From: Meandrina meandrites
Lineage: Eukaryota > Cnidaria > Anthozoa > Scleractinia > Meandrinidae
DNA: 64,000 bases
Direction: 5' to 3'
Assembly: GCA_963693305.1 (NCBI GenBank)
Contig: OY855908.1
Coordinates: 33,589,305 to 33,653,304 of the forward strand
The notes beneath the pieces were generated by a model, which searched no databases, was not told the DNA's origin, and was given only the letters and a program-made list of their open reading frames with translations. Below, one piece after another: positions 11,474 through 26,500 of the stretch (the first letter of the stretch is position 1; each line of letters opens with the position of its first letter). A program made the position numbers and the translations under genes.

Positions 11474-11557
11474 ATGTTTAAGAAGCTAAAGCAAAAATTA
11501 GCGGAGGAATCAGAAGGAGAACAAAGCCCTCGGAGACAAACTTCACGCGAGGCACAG
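11474..11557 (+). CDS. GOLGA4: Golgin A4 exon 1: vesicle-capture N-terminus
   Basis: ATG at 11474 opens MFKKLKQKLAEESEGEQSPR, which is the conserved amphipathic start of golgin-245/golgin A4. In vertebrates this tip is needed to capture endosome-derived carriers. The donor is CACAG|GTTGAT at 11557, phase 0 after 28 codons. Confidence 0.93.
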
Positions 11558-14500
11558 GTTGATATTTTTTATAAGCTGCACGCGTCAATGCATCCCTTGT
11601 GTGAAGTGTTTTAACTGATTTTGAAGAAACAATTACCCTGTCAACTTTTTATTCTGTGTGTATTTTATGTTGAGTACAGGAAGATTAACGTGCATCTTAT
11701 GTTAAATAATTTAGTCTCCTCCCAGAGGGCCGGAGAGCAATGGAAGTACCACTGAAACTCCGCCAAACGCCGAAAGTGATCGCGGAACTCCTCGAAATTC
11801 GCCATCAGCGACTTCCAATACGCCACAGAGCAAACCGAAATCCACTCCGCGAGAAGTTCTCGATCGAGTTTATAACCTTCTTGACGCCAAGGTATGGTTT
11901 AAATAACTCGCTGTGAGGACTTTCTACGGCTCTTACAGAATTCGCCGGCTGAAATCAGTTCTTAACAAAAAAATTGTGCATGTCTATACGATGGTTAATT
12001 GGTCAGAACTATTTGATTAATTGAAACACCTGTGTTTTTTATTTGATCTTGAAACACTCTCTGTAAGTTGTATGTCGTTAGTGATTTACTTTTTTTTTTC
12101 AGTTTCAGTTTGTTTAATGGAACTTTAGAACTTCAATATTGTTTTAGTACATGTGTGCATGGGGGTTGAAAATCACTTACATCATGGAATATAAGACTGC
12201 AATTGTTACCATAATAAATTACATTGCCATATTATATTGCCATATTAATTCATTAAATTTTATTGAACTGTTAGCAAATTGGTAAATATGCCTGATTGCT
12301 GAAAAGTTTTTCGAAAAATTATTTTAGACTTCAGTTCGTTGTTAATTAATTTAAATTGTAGTCAGAGCTTTTGGAGGTTCTACACTTTTTACTGTGCAAT
12401 ATATCCTTTATTAGTATATACCACACAAGTGAATAGTGCTCTCCGCGTGCGCTGATTGGTCAATCGGAGGTGATTAGCGAAGTACTCACCTCCAAGCAGT
12501 GGAAGAGAAACAAAATGGTTTTGCGCATCGCTTTGTGTACCGAAAGTAATGTTTTTGTCCATTAGTTATTCAACTTGTGTGGTATATACTAAAACAATTA
12601 TTCACCGAAGTGGAGGTGAATAGTGGTGGATATTTACCTCACCGTTTCACAGCTCGGTAAATATCCACCACTGTTCACCTCCACTTCTGTGTATAATTGT
12701 TTATTATCCAACACTGCTTTGTAGAGTACAAATAACGCGCGAAACAAGTACAAATATCACACGATATTTGTACTCGTCTCATTTCCCCAGTCATGCAAAA
12801 GATAAAAATCCTTGGCAAGTCAGAATTTTGGAGCAAGGCCAAAACTTTGAACATTGTAAATGTATCAGACAGTTTCTTAAAAAAAAACCTCCAGAGAGAG
12901 TCTCTGTACAGATTTTACTGAACTTGTCTACCAGTAGTTTACCTAATTTACCAGCCATTATTTTCAAAGTATGTGTGCTCCCCCTGTACTTTTAGTGGTG
13001 CTAATCTATCCAGCATCACACAGTCCTGACTGTACAGTGTACAGTGTACTAGGCAAATAGGAAATGGTATTCTTCTTACATCTCTGTAAAAAAGAGGGCA
13101 GCCTTTCAAGGTACATGTACATGTATACCCAAATGTTTGAATTCTTCTTTCCAGATATTTTGGTTTATTTTTTGTTTTGCTCAATAATTTTAGGGTGATT
13201 GGTGTTTGTTCTACTGTAATCCATTTCAATAGCAAAGAACAGAAACAATCAAAAAGAGTCAGTAACAAACCATTTAATGTTTAATATTATGTCAACTCCT
13301 GACTTTCTGTATTCAATAGCAAAGGACACAAAATGGCTTCTTTCCTTGCGAATGTTCTTTCATCATTTTGTAATAGACTGCAATAGTCAGCAATCGTAAA
13401 AATGACAGAACTCGGCAAATAGCTACATGTACATGTATGATTAAACTTTAAGACTGAAAAAAAAGGAAAAGAAGGTACAATAATACAGTAAGTCCATATG
13501 ACTTTGTTTTTTTAATGTTAATTTTGCAATATCATTGTTATTTAGCCTGGTCAGTCAGACTCGAGAAATGGAGAAAAACCACGGTCAGGGGAAACAACTC
13601 CACCTAAGAGCACAAGCACTCCCAGCAAATCCCTGTCACAAGACAGTGTGAGCGACACTGAAACTCCCAAGAAAAGTGTTGAACGCCAAGCATCAATCCC
13701 ACCGTCTAGTCCCAGTTCAGTTGGAGTAAGGTCAGATGCCGAGTCTGATGCAGAGCAAGGTAGCGGTGGTACTCCTGCACGACTTGAAGGAGCAACAAAG
13801 GAGGAGATGGTGGCCATGTTTAGGAAACAAGAGCGGGTATTGACCCGTTATAAGACCAGATTTTCAGAGGTAAATGCAACTGTTTAGCTTTATATACATG
13901 TACATGTACACTGTACATGTATGTGTTTATTTTGTTGATGGTGGCCATGTTTAGGAAACAAGAGCGGGTATTGACCCATTACAAGACCAGATTTTCAGAG
14001 GTACAGGTGTACATGTACATGTAAATGTAACTGTTTAACTTTATAAATTATACACTCTACATGTATGTGTTTATTTTGTTGGGAGTGATTTATTCAATGC
14101 TGTAAGGTAAAAATAAATAGGACACAATGCACACATGTACATGTACTGTACAATGTAGTTCTTACCAATTTGACTTTATCAAGATAAGTCACATTCAGTT
14201 GGTTGAGAAAATATTATCATGGGTTTTGCATATTATTCCTTTGTGGAAGTTTTTTTTTTGTCTTACTACTTAGTAAACATTTCAATTACATTAATATTTT
14301 TCCCAAATAAAAATTGTAAAGCAAAAAGGTAACAATGAATGTTTTCATTCTGAAACTTCCCTCAGTTAGCAATAAACCCACATAATTATACATCTGCATG
14401 TACATACGGGCATCTGACAGGATGCGGTGGTGCGGATCCGCATAATTTGCTGACTTCCGCATCTTGAGAACATTTTCCGCATAAAACAGAGAAATTTGTT

Positions 14501-17500
14501 TCATATTAATGATTAAGCAGCTGTTTGTCATCCTCACGAACATAAATTTCGAAGAAATTGATCATTTTGACACAGTTTTTCTCCTAAAATAGCGACGAAA
14601 ACACGTCACTTCGATCATGAGCAGTTTTTAACCTCCAGGCGTTCCACGCGTCTTTTCGTGTTGGGCCTGGACACCAGTTGTCTTCTTTCGCTTCTTTCGC
14701 TCGTTCGGTCTATCGAAAATTCTTCTGTGGATACCTATAGTATATGGATAAATTTGTCATCAAAGAGACCAAGAAGAAGGATCCCCACTTTGCTGTACAC
14801 TTGCCGCAAGTTGACCTCATGGGCTAGATGAGCGACGAATTAAGTGAAGCGAGCTTGAGGCCGCAAAGTGGCCTGTGAGCGACGTGCCATGAAGACGAAG
14901 GACTTTGTTGAAAGTCTAATCAGCAAAGGATTGAGTGAACCAGTATCCTGGAGTTTTCTATGTAGATAATGGATTGTTATTTTGTTCAACGTGCAATGTT
15001 GAAGTAGATCACGTAGTACCTTGAATTGTATTGTTTATGCATAAGAAGAAAATCAACTTCAGCCAACAAAATAACGGTTGTGTTATTTTCATTGAACATC
15101 ACATGATTGATAAGATAATTTCATAACATATCAAATACAAATAAAAATAACTGGAAAAGCCCAAATACCAATATAATTTTTTCTGTTTAAAATTAGCCTG
15201 TGAGCAGACTCTCGGCTTCGGGGGCAGCTTGGTTTCGGCTGTATGAAAAGATGTGATTTTTGGCGAGCGAAGCGAGCCGAAAATTTTCAGCATAATCCAA
15301 CGTGTTTTCCGCATCAACACTTTCTTCCGCATAATGTCCCTGAAAATTTCCGCATAATTTGTTATTTTTTTCCGCACCCTATCAGATGCCCTGTACATAT
15401 GTCTGATTTTTTGGAAAAGGGGTCAATGTTATTTTCAGTGCTTTGTGCGAAATTCGCCGTAAACGTTTTTGTCTCACCAGAAACTATCTCCAAAGTAGAC
15501 TATATAAAAACTAAGGGAAATGTCATATACATGTATTTTTTCTCTTCTCCTTTGACTTATTAACCCTTTCGTGCTGTTTAGCAGTTTTTTTTTGTTTCTC
15601 GGCCCTGTTTAAAGCTTAGTAAGGTCCCAAGGTACATGGCCAAAGAGACCAAGGAGACTCAGTTCTTTGACCTGGTTCTCATAAATCCATGTATACATAC
15701 ATGTATATACATTTACAGTTAATGCAGTTGGAAACCTGTATTTCGTCAGAGTAGCCAATTCAGCAATGTACTGTATAAACTGCAGTTTGCCAGAAATGGT
15801 TTATATTTTTTGTTTTAAAAAGTGCATAAAATTCCTTAAATTCATTTATGTTCTGCATTTTTAAGTCTTTAAAATTAATTTATTTTTCATAATTATTTTC
15901 ATGGCTGCGTTCAAACTTGTTTTAGTGTGCATACAAATGTGCTTAGTTAATGAAAATACATTATTTTATAACCACAGTTTCTGTAACATAATACATGTAA
16001 ATGTTTATTTTTGTCAGAATGTTAAACACTGTTCATGCACATATCTCTGTACAACAATTGATGGGATCTTGAAAATTGAAATTTGTTTCCTGCAAAAGTC
16101 CAGTAGCCATGTGCTTGTTATGTCCCATTCAGAGACCAAAATGTTACATGCCATACATGTATATTTACAGGTATGTGCGAGTCAACTGGCACTTATCATT
16201 TTGTAGCATTTGAAAGTTCCATGTGGTTAACACACTTTTATTCCTGGGAAAAGATTTTGTTATTTTATTTTATATGGAGGGATCAAGTCTTCATGTAGGT
16301 GTAAGGTTGTAGAAATAAAATGAAATAATCAAAGGCCCTTTGGGCTGTCTCGTGTCAGTCAAAAAGAGATTAAAATATACTTTACTAAATAGTTATTATG
16401 AAAGTAAATGTTTTGCTAAGCCGCAAAAAGCTTGTATGTTATTTACGCTTGCAGTATTTACAGGAAGTTCGTTAAAGACTTTCGCGCCACTAAAAAATAG
16501 GTGTTCTTAGAAAATTTACCATATCCGGGGATGGGGAAAGCAGAGACGGGGAACATTTTGCTGGGATAATATTTAGTCTTCTTTTTCCATACGCGGGAAA
16601 ACAAAATGACAGAACACATATTATTTATGATTTTTACCAAAAAACGTCCGTCCTCTCTGTTTCCGACGCAAACTGAACGCAAGAGGAATTGAGTGTTACT
16701 CGAAGCACTCGTCCCCCACGTCACCTCCTTGCGCCGACGTTTTGCGCTGTTTTCCATTTCTTTTGTTATTTATTGCCCGTTTTTAACGATCAAAGAACAA
16801 TATCAGAAAATAATAATTTCACACATGTTTCTTGTGACGAAAACGCTGAAAATAGAAATGCCGATATGTTTGTAACGAACGTTTTACACATATCCAGGCA
16901 AATAGCATTCCCAAGGTAAATAACACCAAGGTAAACTCACCGCGGGAATACGTTACCGAGGTGTTTGCGGTCACACACTTAACACTTTACGAAGGTCAAT
17001 TTTTTCTTACTGTTTTCGGCGCGAAATGCGAAAATGGGTAATTCGAGGGTGCTTGCTTAGCATCATCTCGCTTTTATTATTTATACTGTTTCGACAGTCC
17101 TCTACTGCTTTGTTATGTCAGTGTTTCAAACAGCGAAGAAATAGAAGGCCAGGACTCGGTTTATATAAATCTCTTTGTTGGATTTTTCTAAACCTTGAGA
17201 TGAAATCGAAATACATATAAGAAAACGCACTATGGATCTTCCTTGACTAGTGTTGTATTTAAACGCCAAATTTCCAAAAAAATAGCATTTACTTACAAAT
17301 CAGCAAGCCATCAAGCTATGATTCTAAGAAAGACCACGTTTTTGCTGCCTTGAACACGCAAAGCTGACCTCAGGAAATCTAAACCTCACGCCATCATATT
17401 TAATTTCAAATTTCTCTGTTTATTTTATTTGCTTATCTTTGAGGTTTGCCTCGTGATTGGTCATTTTATCTTGGGGTACTTGGAAAACCTACCTATTTGC

Positions 17501-20500
17501 CTCGGTAACTTTCATAGGCGATTCTTTTGTTCTTTTTCACACCGCCATAAATTTACCTTGGGGGAACATTTTGCTGAGATAATTTTTAGTCTTTTTTTTC
17601 ATAAGCGGGAAATAAAAATGGTGAACAGGCCATGAAAATGACAAAACACCCGGGAAAACAAAATTACAAAGCACGCGGAAAAACAAAATGACAGAGCACA
17701 TATTATTTATGATTTTTACCAGGTAAAGAGCCCTTTTACCATGTTAAAAGGACGATGTGTAACCGCAACTATATAAATTTGACACACTACACTATTAACC
17801 TATTCCGTACTTGAAAGCCTACACCGCTACACAGATCAAGCAATTTGTTCCAGTCAAATTTTGTTAATTACATTTTATGCAGTTACGAAAAAACTTTCCA
17901 TAAAGATTCTCGCATCGCGACTGCATAAAAACGCAAAATCCCGCTCCGGCTCTTTCTTGAAAATCCCGCTTACCGCTCCTGTCTTCAGCTCCCATCCCGG
18001 CCGAATATCACCACATCTTCTTATCTGGGTTTCTTAGCGTGAGGTCTGTCTTTGACCTTGTTAAAGGGCAACTCTTGGGAAATTTACCCCGATTTTTTTT
18101 ATTTTTTCTATAAGTTGTTTATAGCAATAGGAATCTTTAGAAGGTAAAATTTTTTAGATATCGGCCAAAATCAATTTACTACGAATTTTCTTTTACGCCA
18201 ATTTGGCGGCCATTTTGAAAACGTTCGGATTTTGGTGCGTCACGTGATGCTACGTCACAGGTGTGGAAGGCAGATTTGCTTTTACTTCTGATAAGAGGAA
18301 AACACGCCAAGCTTCTCTTCATAAATGAGAATGACAACGAGAGAAAGACCCTATGCTGTTCAATGATGTCCAAGATAAAAAAAGGTAGTGCTTCAGTGCT
18401 TAAATATGAAAGGAAATAAACTTAAAAAGAGTAAATCATGTGTTTGTGAAACGAAACAAATCCGTCAGATTGATCGGCCTTCTAAGGTCAGCAAATGTAC
18501 ATAGCTTTATAATACGATGCATCCTCTCTTGCACCATATCGTGATAAAGATGCCTTTTGTCTGGAGTAGACAGGGATATAAAATTATGCGAAGAAATGGG
18601 GAATCAAATATAAAACAATATCCGGATAACTAAGAGAAGAAGTGTTGGGTGAAGTACTTATTCTGTGATTCCTTTTGAGAAACAATTGTTGTAAATTAGG
18701 CAACCTGGGGTGTAGCATGAAACCCGGGTATGAAAGCGTGTCACGCTCTTTCCCTTCACCCTCCCTAGCCTGACCACGAAAGAGTTTCGTGTGCAGATTC
18801 GAGCAGATGTCAGTTGACGAGATAACTAAAGGAAAACATGCCAAAAGTTGTAAGACACGAAGAGCGCAACGACCATTTCAAATGCAAACCATGAATTAAA
18901 ACGCAAGCAAACGCGAAAGTAATAAGGATCCAACTGAACACAGCACAATTTTCGATTTTCGTGGGGGTGCTTTTCGCAAAAAGATAAGAAATTGCAAAAT
19001 AAAAACATGACAACTTAATTATACCGATAAATATAAAATCACGCACTGCAGGGTCGTGTAATAGTCCCGGTGGCAGTAATCAGTTAACAAAATCATTCTA
19101 CAGTTTTACGCATACAAGCATGCACGAACAACCTTGAACAAAGTTTCCTCGAGGCAAGTTGTTTCAACTACAGAAAGCGCAAACTCTCTTCTCCCAACAA
19201 AAGGAGTGAAGAGACCCAGCAGAGTTTTGTCCACATTTAACTGCAAGCCTGAGTATGTTCTAGATAAAATCTGCCGCAGAATTTCGAGCATTATAGTCTA
19301 GTTTCGGTAGCTGGCATTTCGCCGGCAGAATTCTTCGTTTTCGAGCAGAATTTAGGAAAATCGGTAACACAAAGGAGACAAAGAATTTAACTTGCGTTTC
19401 TGTATTTGCAAGCTTTCAAACGCACAAGATAGATAGTGTACATTAGGCTGAAGCTCAAAACATATACTATTGTGATAACTGTGATAAACATGAGCAAAAA
19501 TATTTGAAGACCGAATATAAACAACAAAATGCAGCAAACAGTTTGGTTGTATAAAAGCATGTTTAATTAAGCTTCTCGCGTACATGCAAATAATAACAAG
19601 GCTTTTCAGGTTTGACTTAGCTCACAAACAACTGGCCGAGGTAATAGAGAAAGAAACTGTACATTTAGGACTTCAATTCACTCACCATTTGTCGCCGTCG
19701 GCGGTGAGGAGATTCGATATTTTACTCCCTTTCTCTGTCTTGCTGTTTTTCCCTGGAGGCTCAAAACGCCAGGGTTGAAATGCCATAGAGGGTTCTTAAT
19801 CATCCCCTGACATATCCCCTCCTATAGCTCTCTAAAAATCAGTGGAGTCGCTAGCAGAAGTTGAGCTCTCACTGCAAGAATTTGAGTCAGCCATGTTCGT
19901 GACTTGTTGCGGTTCCACACCTGTAACGTATCACATCTCGTGATCATAATCGAAGCATTCATGGCGAAATGTCACAAAAGCGGTAAAATACGAAGTTTTA
20001 CGTTAAAATTAACCGGTAAAAAAGCTTGTGAATTCAAATTTTTTTGCTTCCTGTGTAATTTTGGAAACATTCGGAAGCCTTTACTGAAATATAGTTTTCT
20101 AGCCAAGAGTTGCCCTTTAACTTTTGAGATGTTTGTAAGATAAGTCAAGCTTAAGGCTTTTTTTAGCCCCCTAATGCAGCCGACTTAAAATGATTTTATC
20201 TCAGCGTACTGATAAACATTTCTCGATGATCACCAATTCTACTGGGAAGAAGCATGCCATCGCCTCAGTCTTCAGTTGCAAGTGATGTCGAAGTACTTGC
20301 TACGGCAAACACAAAACGAAAAAACCTCGCGTTAAGTCTGCTGACAGGACTGAGAAAGAAACGCACGAACTTCTTGAAGCGTGGGCCCCCAAATTTAGTA
20401 AGCTGTGGGGAGTTTGACAAAGAAAAAAATCAAAATCTGGAACAATATCTATTCTTCGTATGAAGAAAGGTGTCCAGAAAGCCAGAGAATGCTACAGCAG

Positions 20501-23500
20501 GTGAAGAAACGGCAGCGGAATCTAGAGTACGAGTTCAAGCAGCGATCTCGCTCGACTGGAGAAGATGGAATTCAGAAAATTAAAGAAGGCTTCCCCTATT
20601 TCAACATCCTGACTAAAGAAAGGGGAGAAAGTACGACTCCAGACTGGCATGCAGAGTTCTTTTATTGAAATGTGTGAAAAGAGTATGGAACAGGACAACG
20701 CAAGATTTGAACGATCAGCTGAAATGTTCCGTGATCAGGGTGATGCCCAGAGCAGGCAAATGGAACAAACAAACAAACACCATAGTTGACATTTTTAAAG
20801 ATTTAGCATCAAAATAATTGTCTTTATCTAATCGTTTATCTTCTGTTATTGAAACGATACATACAATTGTTGTGCAAAACTCACGTAGCAATCATAGTCT
20901 TTTTTAGGATGCTCGTTTTTTGTCCAACCTTTTTCAACGCAATTCTCCAACGAACTTTCAACATGCCAAATGCTGTCTGTCCGGCTAGGGTTTCACTAGC
21001 CAGTTCGTTAGTGAATAGGCACTGTCGACAGCTAAAAGGGGCCTTATTTCTGTTCCATTTATATTGCCTGTTGGACCACTAAGAATTTGCGTTCGCTGCA
21101 AGTTCATAAATCAAACACTCTTTCCTAATTGTCTCAATCATTCCATTTAAAAAATGTACAAAAATTTCATCTAATAAAACTGCTCAAATTTAATACATCT
21201 CTTTCACTGCTTTACATTCTTCGCCGTGATTTTCCCTTAAATTAAAGTTCAATTCTGTTCAACTAAAAAGCCATTTACAATGAACACTCCCAACCGACAA
21301 ACGATTACAATGAACCAGCACAAAAGCAAAAAATTTTCAATGCAGCAAGATTTTTGAACTCCTACTTATAAATAAAAATTATTTGTTCTTTCACAACGCG
21401 CGCACGCGCGCACAAAATCCGGCGGCCTCACAAAGCAAATCTTGACATGGCGGGAAAAATATTGACATGGCGGGAAAATTCCGCGGCCTCACAAAGCAAA
21501 CGCGCATGGAATGCACCTTGGAATGCACCTTCTCCCCCTCGCATATTCTCGTGTCGTCATGACAAACAAACAAGCACATTCAAAGAGCTGTTAAGAACTA
21601 AAATAATTAAAGTTTACTTTTGCCAGCACAAGGCCCAAATCAAAATGAGTACTAATTTTCATTCATTATCAGTTACCTAGGCATTCAGTGAGGCGAGACA
21701 GAATGTTCCACAAACAATGAATGACAGTTGATCTTGTGGTCAGACAAATATGACACTTGAAAAGATTCAATAATTTTTGCATATTCTTTTATGCAAATGA
21801 CTTCAAAATAAACCTACAACACACACAAAAGGCTGCCATGAAATTACAGGTTTTATAGCCAGTAAAATCATCAGCCCTTTTGTCTGCTTTTTAGGGCAAC
21901 ATGATCTTCTGTAGATTTTGAAGGATTTTCTAATCTGTAGAAGGACAAAATGTTCTTGATCGTTCATTCTGAAGACAAAGCATTTTTACATGGCTTAATG
22001 ATTGCAACCAGTTAGTGTTTTTGTCTGACCTTGAATACTGCAATGTAGCAAATCTTTTTTATGTGTACCCTACTGGCAAATAATGTTTAAAAGAATGGTA
22101 ACTTGTGTTCAGCTTATGAACTTCAAGAGTTGTTTTACCTGTGGAGATGCACAACCTGTGTCATTGAATGAAATTTTGATATTATTTAAATCGTAATTTT
22201 GGTGACGATGGTCTCAACATGTTTTCCTGTATGGGAAGCCAACTTGATATGGATGACAGAGAAAGAAAAGCTTTAAGAAAGGTACAATGTACATTTCGTG
22301 TACTAGTTGTCCATTAAATTCTTTAGTTAATACTGCCACAATCTTGGAAATTGTTGGTATCAAAATGGCAAGGAGAATGAATTGGTTGGGATTAAAATCT
22401 ACTTTATATTACATACATATACATGTATGTATATAGTTTAGTTTGAAAGTGTGAAAAGGAAGTAAAAATGTTTAGCAACTTCTCACATTTTTTTTTTCTT
22501 TCTCAGGTTGTTGAGGCATACAAGAATCTGCAAAAGGAAAATGAAAAGTTGCAGGTAGGTACATGTACATACGTGACATGGAACTGTATAACAAAATTAT
22601 TTGTATTGATCGAAAATATTCTGTTTCTATGTACATTATTTATATTTGTACAGTGTACCTGTCTATATGTGCAAATACGATAGTGTGACAAAGTTTAATC
22701 AAGATATGTAAAAACATACAATTGTCATGTACAATGCAATGTGCTCTGTATTCTGCGATTGACAAAAGACCAGTGTGATATTCATTTTCCTTTGTGTTAG
22801 ATTATTGTAATTATTTCAAACCAGTTTGCTACACAGTACATGCAGTACCAAAGTTCCTAACAAGATCAATGCCTGTACATTGTAATGGCAACTGGTGCGC
22901 AGTATACAGGGGTGTAAATAATAGGCATAGGGTGAAAAAAACTAAGTTAAACCACCTGAGGACTTGACTTTTCTTGATTTTTCTTGCTGAAGACCATGTC
23001 ATCTTGAAAAATTTTAGCCTGTTGGAAATGTTAGCTACACCAATGAGTACGATTACACTACATTGTGATTTCATGTGATTGCAGTGTACAGTGTAAATTG
23101 ATGTGATGTAGAATGAAATACTCAAAGGTATCATAAATCAAAAGAAATTTGTGACAGTACATAAGGTGAATTAAAAAGTTAAGCCTGCACGTGTATAAAG
23201 CTGTACAGGCTGTTGACGTAATGCTGGCACAAGCAAAGAGAATTTACATTTTGATGATAAAATAAACAAGGGATTTAATTCTTTTCCCTCGCAGTGTTTT
23301 CTAAAAGAAATAGAAGACATGTTTTCCGTGTTTCCATCGAGTTATAGAAACACTCATGAAAGTTTGGGAGAACTCAAAAAAGCTGTAGAAACACTCGCCT
23401 ATATGCTTGTGTACCCACACCATTTCTAGTTCTCCCAAACCTGATAGAAATACAGAGCATGTTTTCTATTTCTTAAGTAAAATATATTGCTACACTAACA

Positions 23501-26500
23501 TGTATTTATTTGCAGAACAATCTCACTCAAAGTCAGGACAAGGCCCTTAGAAGAATATCAGAAATGAAAGAGGTACATAGCTGTATGTCATCTAACGATC
23601 CATGTACATGTATACTGCATGTGTGCATACAGCTTGTGGTTTAAATTAGTTTATATATTGGTTTAATTTTCTTCAAACCAGTTTGATTTTTATTTTCCTT
23701 TGTCTCATATTTATTGTCATAATCTGAAACAAAGGAAAATAAAAATCAAACTAGTTTGAAAAATAGTAAACCAAAAATATAGTCAAAACACAACAGATAC
23801 ACTGTATAATTATATACGTGTATATAAAGTTAAACCACTTGTTACTGACTTTTGTTTATACTGGTACAGTTGCTATTATTCATACAAGTAGCAAAGCAAG
23901 GCTGAAGGCCAAGCATTATATTCAAGGGTCAATTGTTTGTTACTCCTGAGCACCTCAGATGGGATCGAGTCTTGTGTTCTGTGTTTTGTGTTAGGGTGAT
24001 ATTCGTTTATCAGTAGACAAGTAGGTACTACAGAAGCTGACATGTGTATGCTACATTGTATTTATTTCATGTGTAGACAATAGAACTTGAAAAACAAGCC
24101 AAGATGCATTTGGAAGAAACACTGCAGTTGTCACTAGACGAGAAAGAAGACATCATCAAAGCACTTCAGACTCAGGTGAATGACTATTTTATTGATTTCA
24201 ATGTTAAGCCAGTGACCTTGTGTTAAGTTGACTGTTTCTCTACAAAAGTGGCTGGATCTTGACAGGTCTGTACCCGATTTTCTCTGTCGTGTAGACCTGC
24301 TTTTGTCTCCTCATTCAAGATTCATTGACAAGTTTTGCGTTGTCTCAAGTTGACAACTCAATTGTTCTACATGTGAAATTCCTGCATACAATGTTATTTA
24401 CCTGTAGACTTATTAATTTTTCCAACTGAATCAGATTCTCTTGGCTAAAACATCAGGGTTCGATAGCTCCACTAGCCCAGTAGCCCGAGGCTAGTAAAAA
24501 TGAAGTCAGGCTAGTAAAATGTACCATTTACTAGCCTGCTGGCTACTAGAAAATTTAAAAGAATTAATATTTAGTTTGTTTCTTTTAAGTTCATAATTGC
24601 CAAAGGGCCACAAAGTTGTGTATTGCACTAGTAAATTTCAAAGAACACTCAGACTCAGCTGAGCAGATGTTGAACCTTGACTATAATATAAATGTTGATA
24701 TTACCTTTCAGGTTCATCTCCTGAAGCAACAAGGGTCTCGTGTAATGTCTGGCACTGATGCCCTTGATGCCGGGTTAGGTGAGTAAACAACAGTGAAATA
24801 GATAATATACAACTAAGGTATTCAAGCTTAGTGTCCCATTATAATTACATGTACTAGGCAGAGCTTATCCCAGTTTTTGTAGCATGAAGTGACTAGGAGT
24901 ATCCGCCTCCCGAATGGAGAATGGAATCCTAGTCCTTCACATGTTTACCCCCAGCAATGCAGTTCACCAGTGCCTATTTATACACCTGGGTGGAGAGAGG
25001 CACTATGAGAATATTTAGTGTCTTGCCCAAGAACACAACACAGTGACTTCGGCCAGGACTCGAACCCAGACCAGTGGATCTGAGGTCTGACACACTAACT
25101 ATTTGGCAGGTGCAACTGTGCAATGTATTTGGTATAAACTTTCAAATTTTTCTTACCAAGGGCAGTTACAGCTGTACTGCTTAACTAAAATTAATTGCAA
25201 TTTTGATGGCAGACAGCTTGATAGGGTTCTGGACCATCTTCCAAGTGAGCATGAAAAGGTGTGGGCGGGGAGGGAGGAGGTTGTAGTAACTTCCCCAACA
25301 GAATTTTCCTGGACAACTGGTTCAGCCTGTTGTCTAGCCCTAACCACTGTACATTTGTTTGTTTGTCTTTGTTTCAATCATTTCTCGAATTTTATTGAAG
25401 GTTCACAAAGTGATGAGGAAAAGCTAAAACAACAAAGTCTTGTGGATAAGGTAATAGACTACAACTAACATGATTCTCCAAGCAGTTTACTCATGTACTG
25501 CAACAACAGTCAATTGTCACACAGAATCTGCTGATACACCAACCTACCAGCCACCATAATAACCCTCTCACTTCCAGCAGAACTGAAGTTCAAAACTAAA
25601 AGAAATTAGTAATATTCCCAAAACAGAGCAACAACGAGGACAGCACCACATGAAGTATTGAGCAGTGTACATTCTCCTGTCCACTGCTTTCATTGAATTG
25701 TGTGGTTCTATAACACATTCTAAAATGTTTTACTAATTGCAAGCACTGTGATTGGTCAGTTCAAGTTCATTATAGCTCCATAAAGCATGCAGTCTATGCC
25801 ATGTGCATGCTTTTTTGAGGTACAATGCACGCTGCTTACGTGACAGGTTTGAGTGGGCACGTTCTCCTTAGCGTTACATCAAAGAAATGAAAAAAACTTC
25901 ATCCTCCTGCATTGTTGTGTTATATAAGCACTTGGGAATTTTTAAGAACACTTGAGAAGTACAAGAAGCACTCGGCTGCACCTTGTGCTTCTCTATGCAA
26001 CTGTCTCATGTTCTTAAAAATTCTGGCATGCTTATAAATTATAACTCAATAATGCACTCAGATGCGTTTTTCATTTCAGAAGTAACCTTTTGCATTTTCA
26101 TGTATTATTTCCTTTACAGGTTGATGGCCTTCAAGCTCTTGTGGACCAACAAGCTCAGGAACTGAATGAGCACAAAGTACGAATTTAAACACTGTCAGCA
26201 GTGTTCTTTCACATATTATATACAGTGTATACACTAGAAGGAGGAGGGGGAATCATCTACAGTATGTAGTTGATCCCTGTGTACTAAAATTATTTATTTC
26301 TGAAGTAAAAGAAAAATAAGTGCTCAGACGATGTGGAACCAACAATGTCAGGTTGAAAGGAGAGTGCCTGCAACATTTTGACACATTTACATGTACATGT
26401 TTGATTTCACTGTTCTGTGGTTGAAACCATTGCTATGACTTTATTATGACAGAAAGACAAAATCTGGTTTCCGTCCTTGCTCCAAGGGTTTTCTCCAGCT

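Noticed and set aside
13889..14000. Duplicated exon-3 end as a real alternative exon
   Set aside because: The only upstream AG (13887) gives a phase that does not match exon 3 or exon 4.
24885..25112. A functional tRNA gene
   Set aside because: The B box is good, but the rest does not fold as a full cloverleaf by eye; a SINE fits better.
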